Of a stretch of 64,000 nt of DNA, positions 52,823 through 62,637 are shown piece by piece (the first letter of the stretch is position 1; every line of letters starts with the position of its first letter). Origin of the DNA: Bradyrhizobium sp. ISRA464. Its GTDB lineage: Bacteria; Pseudomonadota; Alphaproteobacteria; Rhizobiales; Xanthobacteraceae. Position numbers and translations under genes: made by a program. The DNA lies in assembly GCF_029910095.1 (NCBI RefSeq), contig NZ_CP094526.1:992001-1056000 (forward strand), in the 5' to 3' direction. A model generated the notes under the pieces. The model was not told where the DNA came from, did no database searches, and saw only the letters and a program-made list of their open reading frames with translations.

Positions 52823-54511
52823 TTACTGCACGGGGTTGCGCGGCGGCACCGACGCGGATCGGCCGACATTGGCTGGCGGTCGCGGCGGCCGTGGCGGCGT
52901 CACCAGCGGGCGCTGCTGCGGTGCGCCGAAACCGAAGAACTCGCGGAACCAGGGCTGCGGCTGCGGCGGCGGTTGCGTCTGGGCCGGACGGAACACCCGC
53001 TTCGGCTTGTGCGGTGCCGTGATGATCGAGCCGTCGGGCGCGATCGCCGTGGTCGTGGGCGGCGGATTGGCTGGCGTCGCCGGTGCGGTCGGCGTGGTCG
53101 CGGCGACCGGCACGTCGCCCTTCGCCGGCTCGCGTTCGATCTCGCGCCGCGGCCAGATGAAATCGTCGGCGCGGCCGGCGGGCGGCGCCAGCGCCTCGCC
53201 CTTCACCAGCGTGCGCGCGGCGAGCGGATCGACGGCGGCGGGCCGCGAGCCCGGTCCGCCGAGCAATTGATCAGTGCCGACCGAGGAGGCGACCAGGGGC
53301 AGCACCGGTCCGGCCAGCGGACGCGGCGCGGGCTTGCCGGGTTCGGCGCTGGTGTCCGGCGTTGCAGGTTCGTTCGGCAGCGCGATCGGACCCGAGCGTG
53401 CGGCTAGCAGGCGGTTGATCTCGCGCTCGACATAATGGGCGAGCTTGCGCGCGCCGGCCTTGGTGAAGAACACGCCGTCATAGGTGCGCAGCACGCGGAT
53501 CTGGCCTTCGAAGTCGGGGCCCTTCTGCAGGTAGCGGCCGGACTCGTCGACGAACCCGTCCCAGACGTCGACATAGGTGATGCCGGCCTTGCCGGCCGCG
53601 TCGCGATAGAGCGCGTCGAGGAACAGCATGTCCGAGGTGCCCTTCTGGCCGCGGATCGCGGGCAGGCCGACCCACAGCACCGGCACGCCCTTGCTCTTCA
53701 GCACGTTGATCATCTCCTCGATCTTCTTGCTGTAGAGCTCGACCCAGCGCTCGTCGCGGAATTCGTAAAGGCCGTTCGGCGAGCGCGCGGTCTTCGCGGG
53801 CACGGCCTGTGCTGCGTCGCTCTCATCGTCGGGCGACAATTCGGAGTCGGTCGGCTTGTCGTCAGGCTTGGCTGCGGAGTCCTGCTTGGCATCGCCGGGC
53901 TTCGCGTCCGGCTTGGCGCGTGCGTCTTTTTTCTCGTCCTTCTTGTCGGCCTTCTTCTCGGCGACAGGTTCGCGGATCGCGGTGCGGTCGCTGAGGCCGA
54001 GCATGACGACGATCGCATCGGGATTCTCGTTGGCGAGAATGCCCTTGGCGGCGGCGGCCCAGTCCGCGGGCTCGCCCTTGGGCTGATAGCGGATCAGGCC
54101 CGACACCGTCTTGTGCTTGCGGATCACGCCCATGTCGGGCTGGTCGGAATAGGCATCCTCGAGGCCGTAGGCGAGCCAGTCGGCCATGGCGTCGCCGAGC
54201 ACCAGCACATTGCGCTCGGCCGCGGCCTCCCGCTTGGCCGGCGGCGGGGCGCGTGAGAAATCCTCGCGCGGCCGCTGCGGCTGGGCCTGTTGCGGCAGCT
54301 GGTGCTGGAACGGTGCGAAGAAGTCCGACCCGAACCAGCCGCCGCGGTGTTGCGGGGCCGGGCGCTGGGGCGGTCCGCCGAAGCCCGGGAAGTTGAAGAA
54401 CTGGGCCGAGGCGGGGGCGGCGAGGCCGAGCAACAGCACGATCGCGACCGTCAGCGCGACCAGCGGGCCGGCTTCGGTGAAGATGCGCAAAAAGGATCTC
54501 GGCTTCGGCAT
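52823..54511 (-). CDS. Secreted SGNH/DUF459-like protein lacking catalytic residues
   Basis: 562 residues. Signal peptide LVALTVAIVLLLGLAAPASA, proline/glutamine-rich linker, then an SGNH-hydrolase-like domain (RNVLVLGDAMADWLAYGLEDAY; DAIVVMLGLSDR; VPVLWVGLPAIRG; YDGVFFTKAGARKLAHYVE) interrupted by a long Lys/Asp-rich low-complexity insert (about residues 190-240). The nucleophile Ser of GDSx is Ala and the C-terminal DxxH histidine is Phe, so esterase chemistry is unlikely. C-terminal 170 residues are Pro-rich. ATG at 54511; codons further upstream are in repeat DNA. Likely an envelope glycan-binding or scaffold protein. Confidence 0.82.
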   Translation of the reverse strand: MPKPRSFLRIFTEAGPLVALTVAIVLLLGLAAPASAQFFNFPGFGGPPQRPAPQHRGGWFGSDFFAPFQHQLPQQAQPQRPREDFSRAPPPAKREAAAERNVLVLGDAMADWLAYGLEDAYSDQPDMGVIRKHKTVSGLIRYQPKGEPADWAAAAKGILANENPDAIVVMLGLSDRTAIREPVAEKKADKKDEKKDARAKPDAKPGDAKQDSAAKPDDKPTDSELSPDDESDAAQAVPAKTARSPNGLYEFRDERWVELYSKKIEEMINVLKSKGVPVLWVGLPAIRGQKGTSDMLFLDALYRDAAGKAGITYVDVWDGFVDESGRYLQKGPDFEGQIRVLRTYDGVFFTKAGARKLAHYVEREINRLLAARSGPIALPNEPATPDTSAEPGKPAPRPLAGPVLPLVASSVGTDQLLGGPGSRPAAVDPLAARTLVKGEALAPPAGRADDFIWPRREIEREPAKGDVPVAATTPTAPATPANPPPTTTAIAPDGSIITAPHKPKRVFRPAQTQPPPQPQPWFREFFGFGAPQQRPLVTPPRPPRPPANVGRSASVPPRNPVQ

Positions 54512-54869
54512 TTGAATTTCGGTCGCGATCAGCTGGAAGTGCCAGCATATTAGCGGAATCGGGCCGCAAGCGGGCAGCTTTTCCACCACCATAAATCGGG
54601 CCTGTCCGGCCGCCGTCAAGGCGCGGGGCGGATGGCTGATTTCAGGGTTACTTTTGGAGGCGGGGAAAGTCCGAAGGTGTCGCCGCGACGATGGTGCACT
54701 CCCTCTCCCTCTTCCGGGGGAGGGCTGAGGTGGGGTGTTGCCGCAAACGGGGCTTTCGAAAGGGTCTTTGAGCGGAGAAAGCCCCCACCCGCCGTGCTCT
54801 TCGAGCACGGCGACCTCCCCCGCACGCGGGAGAGGTGGAGAGCGCCCGTGAACCGAGCGATAGGACGGA
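54512..54869. repeat. Gap between two envelope genes, mostly repeat DNA
   Basis: Contains CCCTCTCCCTCTTCCGGGGGAGGG and, 130 bases on, CGGCGACCTCCCCCGCACGCGGGAGAGGTGGAG, the two halves of a composite repeat of the R8/R9 style, with GCCGTGCTCTTCGAGCACGGC as an internal hairpin. No gene supported. Confidence 0.6.
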
Positions 54870-56246
54870 TCACCGCCCCCGCAGCCGGTCCAGCACCTCG
54901 GAGGTGGCAAACCCGTCGGCGGGCGCCCCGATCGACACCTGGAAGCCGCGCAGGGCCTCGCGGGTCAGGCCGCCGATCTGGCCGTCGGGGGTGCCCTTGT
55001 AGAAGCCCCGTTGGGCGAGGAGCTGCTGCAATTCCAGCCGTTCGGCGCGCGACAGCACCCGTTCCTGGCGCGGCCAGGGCTGCACGAAAGGCGGTCCGCC
55101 GCGCAGGCGATCGGCAAAGTGGCCGATGGCGAGCGCATAGGCTTCCGCCGGGTTGTACTTCATGATCACGCGGAAGTTCTGCAGCATCAGGAAGCCCGGG
55201 CCCTCGGCACCGGCCGGCGCCAGCAGATAGGCCTTTTCGGAGGGCCGCGGGAACGGATGGTTGTTGGCGCGCTTCAGGCCGAGACGCGCCCATTGCGATA
55301 GCGGCATCGCCTTGGCGCGGTCGGCCAGCATGTAGTTGAAGCCCTGGGGAACCACGACCTCGTAGCCCCAGCTCGCGCCGCTCTGCCAGCCGTCCTTCTT
55401 CAGGTTGTTGGCGGTCGAGGCGATCAGGTCGGCCGGATTGTCGACGACGTCGCGGCGGCCGTCACCGTCGGCGTCGACGGCGTAACGCTTGAAGGCGGTC
55501 GGCATAAACTGGGTCGGGCCGAAGGCGCCGGCCCAGGAGCCGCGCATCTGCTCTGGCCTGAGATCGCCGCGGTTCAGGATCTCCAGCGCCGAGAGAAACT
55601 CGTCCTTGAAATAGGCCTGGCGGCGGCCGATGCAGGCCAGTGTCGCGGTCGACTGCACCACGCTGCGGTCGCCCATCTGGGTCGAGTAGTTCGACTCGAT
55701 GCCCCAGATCGCCGCGATGATGTAGCGGTCGACGCCGTAGGCCCGCTCGGCTGCATCGAACTGCGGCTTGTACTTCGCGAGGATCTCGCGGCCCTTGGCG
55801 AGCCTGGCGTCGCTCACGAGAATGTCGAGATAGTCCCAGATCGCCTTGGTGAACTCCGGCTGCGAATCCAGGAGGTCCATGATGCGCAGGTCGGGCTGCA
55901 GGCCCGCCGTGAAGCGCTCGTAATTCTCCTGGCTGATGTTTCGCCGTGCGGCATCTGGCCACATCTGCGCGATGCAGTTCGGAAAATTCGCCGCCGCCTC
56001 ACGGATCGCGGCGGCAGTCATCAGCGGATGGCCCGAGGCGCCGTCTTCCCCGCTCCAGGGCGGCGCGGCGCCGTCCGGTCCCGTCGCGGCTTGCGGCGGC
56101 TGGTTCGCTCTCGAGAAGATGCTGTCGATCAGGTCAGTCAGTCCGTTGCTCGCCGATTGGGCAAGGGCGCTGCCGGGGATCAGCAGCGACAGCGCGATCG
56201 TGATCGCGCCGATCCGGTTGGTTCTCGATGTTCCCGTCGACCGCAT
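54870..56246 (-). CDS. Lytic murein transglycosylase (MltB family) with peptidoglycan-binding domain
   Basis: 458 residues, secreted (IGAITIALSLLIPGSALAQS). SLT_2-type catalytic domain: NYERFTAGLQPDLRIMDLLDSQPEF, catalytic Glu in IWGIESNYSTQMG, and SWAGAFGPTQFMPTAFKRYAVDADGDGRRD, all standard MltB signatures. C-terminal 60 residues are a PG_binding_1 domain (LQQLLAQRGFYKGTPDGQIGGLTREALRGFQ). Cleaves glycan strands to 1,6-anhydro products. ATG at 56246 chosen; a TTG at 56264 is less likely. Divergent from galU. Confidence 0.93.
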   Translation of the reverse strand: MRSTGTSRTNRIGAITIALSLLIPGSALAQSASNGLTDLIDSIFSRANQPPQAATGPDGAAPPWSGEDGASGHPLMTAAAIREAAANFPNCIAQMWPDAARRNISQENYERFTAGLQPDLRIMDLLDSQPEFTKAIWDYLDILVSDARLAKGREILAKYKPQFDAAERAYGVDRYIIAAIWGIESNYSTQMGDRSVVQSTATLACIGRRQAYFKDEFLSALEILNRGDLRPEQMRGSWAGAFGPTQFMPTAFKRYAVDADGDGRRDVVDNPADLIASTANNLKKDGWQSGASWGYEVVVPQGFNYMLADRAKAMPLSQWARLGLKRANNHPFPRPSEKAYLLAPAGAEGPGFLMLQNFRVIMKYNPAEAYALAIGHFADRLRGGPPFVQPWPRQERVLSRAERLELQQLLAQRGFYKGTPDGQIGGLTREALRGFQVSIGAPADGFATSEVLDRLRGR

Positions 56247-56468
56247 AGTGATGCGCCTGCCCAAAAAACTGCCGTTTCAGAAGGCCCTGTCACGGTTTCC
56301 AATCGCTTAACAAAGGCGAGATTTTGATGCCGCTGCATCTCGCCGGCTGGAACGGCGGAAATATGCCGCACTCATACATCTGCCTTTCATCTGCCTTTGT
56401 TCGCGGCTGCAAACGAGCTACCAAGGGCTGATTGCCCTCCCACCCGTTTGAAGGCTTCCGATAGTCCC

Positions 56469-57344
56469 ATGAAAATCCGTAAAGCCGTCTTCCCCGTCGC
56501 CGGTCTCGGTACCCGCGTGCTGCCCGCCACCAAGGCGATGCCGAAGGAGATGTTGACCATCGTCGACAAGCCTTTGATTCAGTACGTCGTCGACGAAGCC
56601 AGGGAAGCCGGCATCGAGCACTTCGTGTTCGTGACCGGTCGCAACAAGGGCGTGATCGAAGACCATTTCGATCGCATGTTCGAGCTCGACACCACGCTCG
56701 CGCAGCGCGGCAAGAAGGCCGAGCAGGAGATCCTGGCGCAGAACCAGCCCGAAGCCGGTGCGATGAGCTTTACCCGGCAACAGGCCCCGCTGGGCCTTGG
56801 CCATGCGGTGTGGTGTGCGCGCGACATCGTCGGCAACGAGCCGTTCGCCGTGGTGCTGCCCGACGAGCTGGTGCTGAACACCCCGGGCTGCCTCAAGCAG
56901 ATGATCGAGGCGGCAGCCAAGCTCGGCGAGAAATCGAATGTGCTCGCGGTCGAGGCAGTGCCCGATCATCTGACCCATCAGTACGGCATCTGCGGCGTCG
57001 GCAAGCGCACCGGCAAGATCTTCGAGGTCGACGGCATGGTGGAGAAGCCGCCGAAGGGCACGGCACCCTCCAACCTCTCGATCACCGGCCGCTACATCCT
57101 GCAGCCGGAGATCTTCGATATCCTGGCGACGCAGGAGCGCGGCGCCGGCGGCGAAATCCAGCTCACCGATGCCATGATCGGACTTGCGAAGACGCAGAAG
57201 TTCTACGGCGTCGAGTTCGAGGGCGAGCGTCACGATTGCGGCTCGAAGGCCGGCTTCCTGCGCGCCAACATCGCCTTCGGCCTCAAGCGCGACGATCTGC
57301 GCGAGGGCCTGCGCGCCGACATGAAGAAGTATCTCGAGAAGTGA
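56469..57344 (+). CDS. galU: UTP-glucose-1-phosphate uridylyltransferase GalU
   Basis: 291 residues, complete. Nucleotidyltransferase signature GLGTRVLPATKAMPKEMLTIVDKPLIQYVVDEA, then QQAPLGLGHAVWCAR, VLPDELVL, EKPPKGTAPSNLSITGRYIL and the Lys in HDCGSKAGFLRAN. Makes UDP-glucose for exopolysaccharide, lipopolysaccharide and trehalose synthesis. Starts at 56469 (MKIRKAVFPVAG); earlier in-frame codons are not conserved. Confidence 0.96.
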   Translation: MKIRKAVFPVAGLGTRVLPATKAMPKEMLTIVDKPLIQYVVDEAREAGIEHFVFVTGRNKGVIEDHFDRMFELDTTLAQRGKKAEQEILAQNQPEAGAMSFTRQQAPLGLGHAVWCARDIVGNEPFAVVLPDELVLNTPGCLKQMIEAAAKLGEKSNVLAVEAVPDHLTHQYGICGVGKRTGKIFEVDGMVEKPPKGTAPSNLSITGRYILQPEIFDILATQERGAGGEIQLTDAMIGLAKTQKFYGVEFEGERHDCGSKAGFLRANIAFGLKRDDLREGLRADMKKYLEK

Positions 57345-57374
57345 CGCTTGAGGCGCTGTCGTTGTGAACGGGGG

Positions 57375-57411
57375 GTGAGGTGAGCACGCTGCTTGGGTTC
57401 CCTCCCCCTTG
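57375..57411. repeat. R9-type repeat fragment after galU
   Basis: TGAGGTGAGCACGCTG followed by CTTGGGTTCCCTCCCCCTT matches the left half of the element after ureB (2637-2673). Confidence 0.55.
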
Positions 57412-57468
57412 TGTGTGTTCAGACAAGGGCGGTGGCGGAGTTGCGGAGCATCATCTCCGCATCATCTG

Positions 57469-59079
57469 TCACATCCGCATCACCGCTTGCCGGTCGATCT
57501 TGCCGGTGCCGGTCTTCGGCAGCTCGTCGACGAACTTCACCTCGCGCGGATATTTGTAGGGCAACAGCTTCGTCTTGACGTAATCCTGCAGCCGCCGCGT
57601 CGCTTCGTTGGTGTCGAAGCCGGCTTGGTTCATCACCACCACCGCCTTCAGCGTCATGCGGCGGTCCGGCAATTCGGCGGCATAGACGGCGCATTCGCGG
57701 ACGTCGGGATGGTCGGCGAGGCAGAGCTCGACCTCGAGCGGATAGACCCACTGGCCGGAGATCTTGACCAGGTCGTCAGCGCGGCCGCGGAAGAAGTGGA
57801 AGCCGTCGCTGTCGCGCATGAAGCGGTCGCCGGTGTAGATCCAGCCGTCCTCGCGCACGGTCTCGGCGGTCTTGTCCGGCCGGTTCCAGTAGAGCGGGGT
57901 CGCGGAATCGCCGCGCACCCACAGGATGCCTTCCTCGTTGTCGCCGATCTCGCGGCCGTCGCTGTCGCGCAGCATGATCTCGTAACCGGGCACGCGCAGG
58001 CCGGCGGCGCCGAGCTTTTTCTTCTCCGCGCGATTGCAGAGATAGATGTGCAGCACCTCGGTGGAGCCGAGGCCCTCGATGATCTCGAGCCCGGTGAGCC
58101 GCTTCCAGCCGTTGAAGACATCGGCCGACAGCACCTCCGCGGCCGAGATCGCCATCCGCAGCGAGGAGAAGTCGGTTCGCTCGGCGGCCTCGGCCTTGGT
58201 CAAGGAGATGTAGAGTGTCGGCAGACCGAAGAACACGGTCGGGCGATAGGTCTCGATCGCGGCAAAGATCGCCGCCGGCTTCGGCTGGCCCGGCAGCAGC
58301 AGCGTGGCGGCGCCGACCGAGAACGGGAAGGTGATCGAGTTGCCGAAGCCATAGGCGAAGAAGATCTTCGGCACCGAAAAGCAGATGTCGTCAGGCGAAA
58401 GCTTCAGCACGTTGCGCGCGAAGGCGAGCTCGCTATAGGCCATGTCGTGCTGCAGATGCACGATGCCCTTGGGGCGGCCGGTCGAGCCTGACGAGTACAT
58501 CCAGAACGCCATCTCGTTGCGATGGGTGTCGGCTTCATCGAGCTCGCCGGGAAATCCCGGCAGCCATTCGCTGGCGTTGCGCGCCTCTGCCACGGCATGG
58601 TCGCCGGCTGTGCCGTTGACCACGATCAGCGTGCGCAGCGGCGTGTCCTTGCAGGCCTCCGTATTGAATCGCGAGCAGAACTCGGCATCGGTGACCGCGA
58701 CCTGCGCGCCGGCGTCGGACAGGTAGAATTGCAGCAGCTCCGGCGTCGTCAGCGTGTTGATCAAAAGCGGCACGAAACCGGCGCGCACCGCGCCGAAGAA
58801 CGCGGCCGGGTAGGCCGGCGTGTCGTCGAGGAACAGCAGGATGCGATCGCCGCGCTTCAGTCCCAGCGACCGGAAGCCATGGCCCCAGCGCGCGGCCTCG
58901 GCGCAAAGCTCGCGATAGGTCCGCGTGCCGGCCGGGCCGGTCAGCGCCATGCGCTCGGCATTGCCGTTCGCGAGATTGTCGAACAGGATGCGGCTTGCAT
59001 TGTAGCGCTCCGGGATCGTGAAGCCGATCTCGCGCGCGCCGGGATTCTCTGGAGGAACCTGGTCGGCAATCTCGGTCAT
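57469..59079 (-). CDS. Benzoate-CoA-ligase-family aryl-CoA synthetase
   Basis: 536 residues of the acyl-adenylate superfamily. AMP motif YSSGSTGRPKGIVH, FFAYGFGNSITFPFSVGAATLLLPGQ (typical of benzoate-CoA ligase relatives), EGLGSTEVLHIYLCN, GWIYTGDRF and the C-terminal Lys in PKTGTGKIDRQ. Activates an aromatic acid such as benzoate, 2-aminobenzoate or salicylate as its CoA ester. It overlaps by four bases with the upstream FAD monooxygenase gene, so the two act in one pathway; the precise acid cannot be read from sequence. Confidence 0.9.
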   Translation of the reverse strand: MTEIADQVPPENPGAREIGFTIPERYNASRILFDNLANGNAERMALTGPAGTRTYRELCAEAARWGHGFRSLGLKRGDRILLFLDDTPAYPAAFFGAVRAGFVPLLINTLTTPELLQFYLSDAGAQVAVTDAEFCSRFNTEACKDTPLRTLIVVNGTAGDHAVAEARNASEWLPGFPGELDEADTHRNEMAFWMYSSGSTGRPKGIVHLQHDMAYSELAFARNVLKLSPDDICFSVPKIFFAYGFGNSITFPFSVGAATLLLPGQPKPAAIFAAIETYRPTVFFGLPTLYISLTKAEAAERTDFSSLRMAISAAEVLSADVFNGWKRLTGLEIIEGLGSTEVLHIYLCNRAEKKKLGAAGLRVPGYEIMLRDSDGREIGDNEEGILWVRGDSATPLYWNRPDKTAETVREDGWIYTGDRFMRDSDGFHFFRGRADDLVKISGQWVYPLEVELCLADHPDVRECAVYAAELPDRRMTLKAVVVMNQAGFDTNEATRRLQDYVKTKLLPYKYPREVKFVDELPKTGTGKIDRQAVMRM

Positions 59080-60206
59080 GATTGTTCCTTCTCAGCTTCG
59101 TAGCGTGCCATGAAGGCCGGCGACATTGTGCGCAACCGCGCGTCGTCGATCCGGCCTGAGCGGGTGATGTAGCTGTAGGCGAAATCCATCAGCCCGAGCT
59201 TCATGTGCTCGGGGAAACGCTCGTACCAGTCGGCGCTGGTGCGTGCAGCGGTCACGAGCTTCTTCACGATCGGCTTGCGCTCGCTCTCGTAGCGCGCGAG
59301 CGCCGACGGGATCCCGTTTTCTCCTTCCAGCGCCTTGGTCAGCGCGATCGCATCCTCGATCGCGAGCCGGGTACCCGAACCGATCGAGAAGTGCGCCGAA
59401 TGCAGCGCATCGCCGATCAGCACCATGTTTCCGTGCGACCAGCGCTCGTTCCAGATCCACGGGAAGTTGCGCCATACCGATTTGTTCGAGATCAGCCGGT
59501 GGCCGTCCAGGGTTGCGGCGAACACTTGCTCGCAGATCGCCTGCGATTCCTCGATCGTCCTGTCGGCAAAACCGTAGGCCGCCCAGGTCGCCGCGTCGCA
59601 CTCGACCAGGAAGGTGCTCATATCCTTTGCATAGCGATAGTGATGGGCGTTGAAGCTGCCGCGCTCCGTTGCCACGAAGGTCTGCGACAGCGTCGCGAAG
59701 GTCTTCGTCGTGCCGTACCAGGCGAACTTGTTGGTCGAATGCGACACCGACGCGCCGAACGCGCTCTCGAAGCTGCGGCGGACCATCGAGTTCAGCCCGT
59801 CGGCGGCGACGATCAGATCGTAGCCTTCGAGCTGGTCGACCGATTGCACGACCGTGTCGAAGCGCGGCGTAACGCCGACGCTGCGCACCCGCTGCTGCAG
59901 GATCGTCAAAAGCGCGAGCCGGCCGATCGAGGAAAAGCCGACGCCGTCGATCTCGACGCTTTCGCCGCGCAGATTGAGCGTGATGTTCTTCCAGCTCTCC
60001 ATCTGCGGCGCGATGACATCGACCGTCTCGGGGTCGTCGGCGCGCAGGAAGTCCAGCGCCTGCTCGGAGAACACCACGCCGAAGCCCCAGGTCGCGTCGG
60101 CGGCGTTCTGTTCGAACAGGTCGATCTCGGCGTCCGGGTGACGCTTCTTCCAGAGATAGGCGAAGTAAAGCCCGCCGGGCCCTCCGCCGATCACGGCGAT
60201 CCGCAA
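59076..60206 (-). CDS. FAD-dependent aryl-CoA monooxygenase (salicylyl-CoA/2-aminobenzoyl-CoA hydroxylase-like)
   Basis: 376 residues from a TTG codon with a near-perfect GGGAGG ribosome site six bases upstream. FAD-binding GGGPGGLYFAYLWKK, DG motif VAADGLNSMVRRSF and GDALHSAHFSIGSGTRLAIEDAIAL. The opening sequence and the WGFGVVFSEQALDFLRADDPET stretch resemble, from memory, the monooxygenase part of salicylyl-CoA 5-hydroxylase and 2-aminobenzoyl-CoA monooxygenase/reductase. With the overlapping CoA ligase it suggests a CoA-dependent route for an ortho-substituted benzoate. Only the monooxygenase domain is present. Confidence 0.82.
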   Translation of the reverse strand: MRIAVIGGGPGGLYFAYLWKKRHPDAEIDLFEQNAADATWGFGVVFSEQALDFLRADDPETVDVIAPQMESWKNITLNLRGESVEIDGVGFSSIGRLALLTILQQRVRSVGVTPRFDTVVQSVDQLEGYDLIVAADGLNSMVRRSFESAFGASVSHSTNKFAWYGTTKTFATLSQTFVATERGSFNAHHYRYAKDMSTFLVECDAATWAAYGFADRTIEESQAICEQVFAATLDGHRLISNKSVWRNFPWIWNERWSHGNMVLIGDALHSAHFSIGSGTRLAIEDAIALTKALEGENGIPSALARYESERKPIVKKLVTAARTSADWYERFPEHMKLGLMDFAYSYITRSGRIDDARLRTMSPAFMARYEAEKEQS

Positions 60207-60463
60207 CGTTAGCCTCCCAGATTGACAGTGTACTTACTATTTGGAGCGAGACTAGCCGCCCTCCGGCGGGAACGCCAGAGGGAAAATTGTCGTCCCTCAT
60301 GGTCGGGAGCGCCAACGGGTCCGCGCAAGGCGCGGCCCGATGACAGGCTCCGTACGTCTCTGGACGATGCTTCGCATCGCCAGGCGAACCAGGCCTGTCT
60401 GTGGCCTACGTGCTTCGAGACGCGCGTTCCGCGCTCAGGATGACCGGATTGAGAGCACTTGTG
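60207..60463. promoter_or_regulatory. Promoter-containing gap upstream of the aryl-CoA operon, plus repeat remnant
   Basis: Close to the TTG start lies AGTAAGTACACTGTCAA (minus strand, about 60222-60238), an imperfect palindrome that could be an operator for a MarR- or TetR-type regulator; no such gene is nearby. The rest (60290-60445) contains fragments of dispersed repeats, including TGCTTCGAGACGCGCG related to the R7 element. No gene seen. Confidence 0.35.
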
Positions 60464-61465
<1,002 letters not shown>

Positions 61466-61614
61466 GGTGGTGTCTCCCCTCGCATTGGTCGTTCTTAAGG
61501 CAAGTGATTGCGCGGCAGCCGCGTCGTTGCACGCATCGTGCGCCGCGTGAACGCTAGTCCGCACGCCGGCATTCCACAACGTGAACATTTCGGCAAAGTC
61601 CCGCCAAACGCGAA

Positions 61615-61827
61615 GCGTGTTGTGGGCATCCTCGTTATGGTCGGCTTTATCGTGATCGGGCCGCGCTACAGCCATCTGTTGCGGCTGATCCGCGAGCCCC
61701 TGATGATCGCGTTCTCGACCGCCTCGTCGGAGGCGGCCTATCCGAAGACGCTGGAGGGGCTGAACCGGTTCGGCGCCTCGTCGCGGATCTCGTCCTTCGT
61801 GCTGCCGCTCGGCTACTCGTTCAACCC
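61615..61827 (+). pseudogene. Fragment of a dicarboxylate/amino-acid:cation symporter (DctA-like)
   Basis: One frame reads GFIVIGPRYSHLLRLIREPLMIAFSTASSEAAYPKTLEGLNRFGASSRISSFVLPLGYSFN, the central SSEAAYPKT and VLPLGYSFN segments of DctA-type symporters (about 65 of some 430 residues). Both ends are missing: upstream is the MDR promoter region and downstream the reading runs into an unrelated gene remnant at about 61828. A deletion scar. Confidence 0.82.
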
Positions 61828-61832
61828 AGTCC

Positions 61833-62555
61833 AACCGGCCGATCGGCTACAGCCTCGAACTGTGCGACGCCATCGTCGACGAGATCGGGGTCGAGGTCGA
61901 CGACGCCAACCTCAAGGTCGAGTACGTCAAGGTCACCTCCGACGACCGCATTCCGGCGGTCGTCGACAACAAGATCGATCTCGAATGCGGATCGACCACG
62001 GCGAACGCCGAGCGGTCCAAGCAGGTGGCGTTTTCGCCGCTGATGTTCGTGGCCGGCACCAAGCTGATGGTGCCGAAGGCCTCCAGCGTCACCCAGGTCG
62101 CCGACCTCAAGGGCAAGACCGTGGTGGTGACCAAGGGCACCACCAACGAGCAGGCGATGCACAATGTCGACGCCAGGCAGTCGCTCGGGCTCAGGATCGT
62201 CACCGCCGAGGATCACGAGCAGTCCTACCAGATGCTGGCGGACGGCAAGGCCGACGCGTTCGCGACCGACGACATCCTGCTCTACGGCCTGATCGCGCGG
62301 CACAAGTCGCAGGACAGGTTCCGCGTCACCGGCGACTATTTGTCCTACGATCCCTACGGCATCATGTACCGCAAGGGCGAGCCGCAGATGAAGGACGTGG
62401 TCGAGCGCGCATTCCGCAAGCTCGCCACCAACCACGACATCATCCCGCTCTACAACAAGTGGTTCGTCGCCCGCCTGCCGACCGGCGAGAAGCTCAACGT
62501 CGCGCTCTCGCCGCAGCTCGAAGAGGCCTTCAAGGTGCTCGACGAGAACGAGTGA
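61833..62555 (+). pseudogene. 5'-truncated glutamate/aspartate-type ABC substrate-binding protein (GltI-like)
   Basis: The frame opens at the junction and continues RPIGYSLELCDAIVDEIG, VEYVKVTSDDRIPAVVDNKIDLECGSTTANAERSKQVAFSPLMF, then KGTTNEQAMHN and YDPYGIMYRKGEPQMKDVVERAF to a TGA at 62553. These are GltI/AatJ segments. The signal peptide and first 40-60 residues are absent and there is no start codon in the frame before a GTG at 62025, so it cannot be exported. No internal stops, so the truncation looks recent. Confidence 0.84.
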
Positions 62556-62637
62556 CTTGTCACGAACGAGCGTCCTGAACTCCACCTCTCCCACAAGGGA
62601 GAGGCGAAGTGGGATACGCGGCGACCGCGTGCGGAAA

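Noticed and set aside
60270..60296. GGAAC-N17-CGTC on the plus strand
   Set aside because: There is no plus-strand gene downstream until the pseudogene remnants, and one base deviates from the motif.
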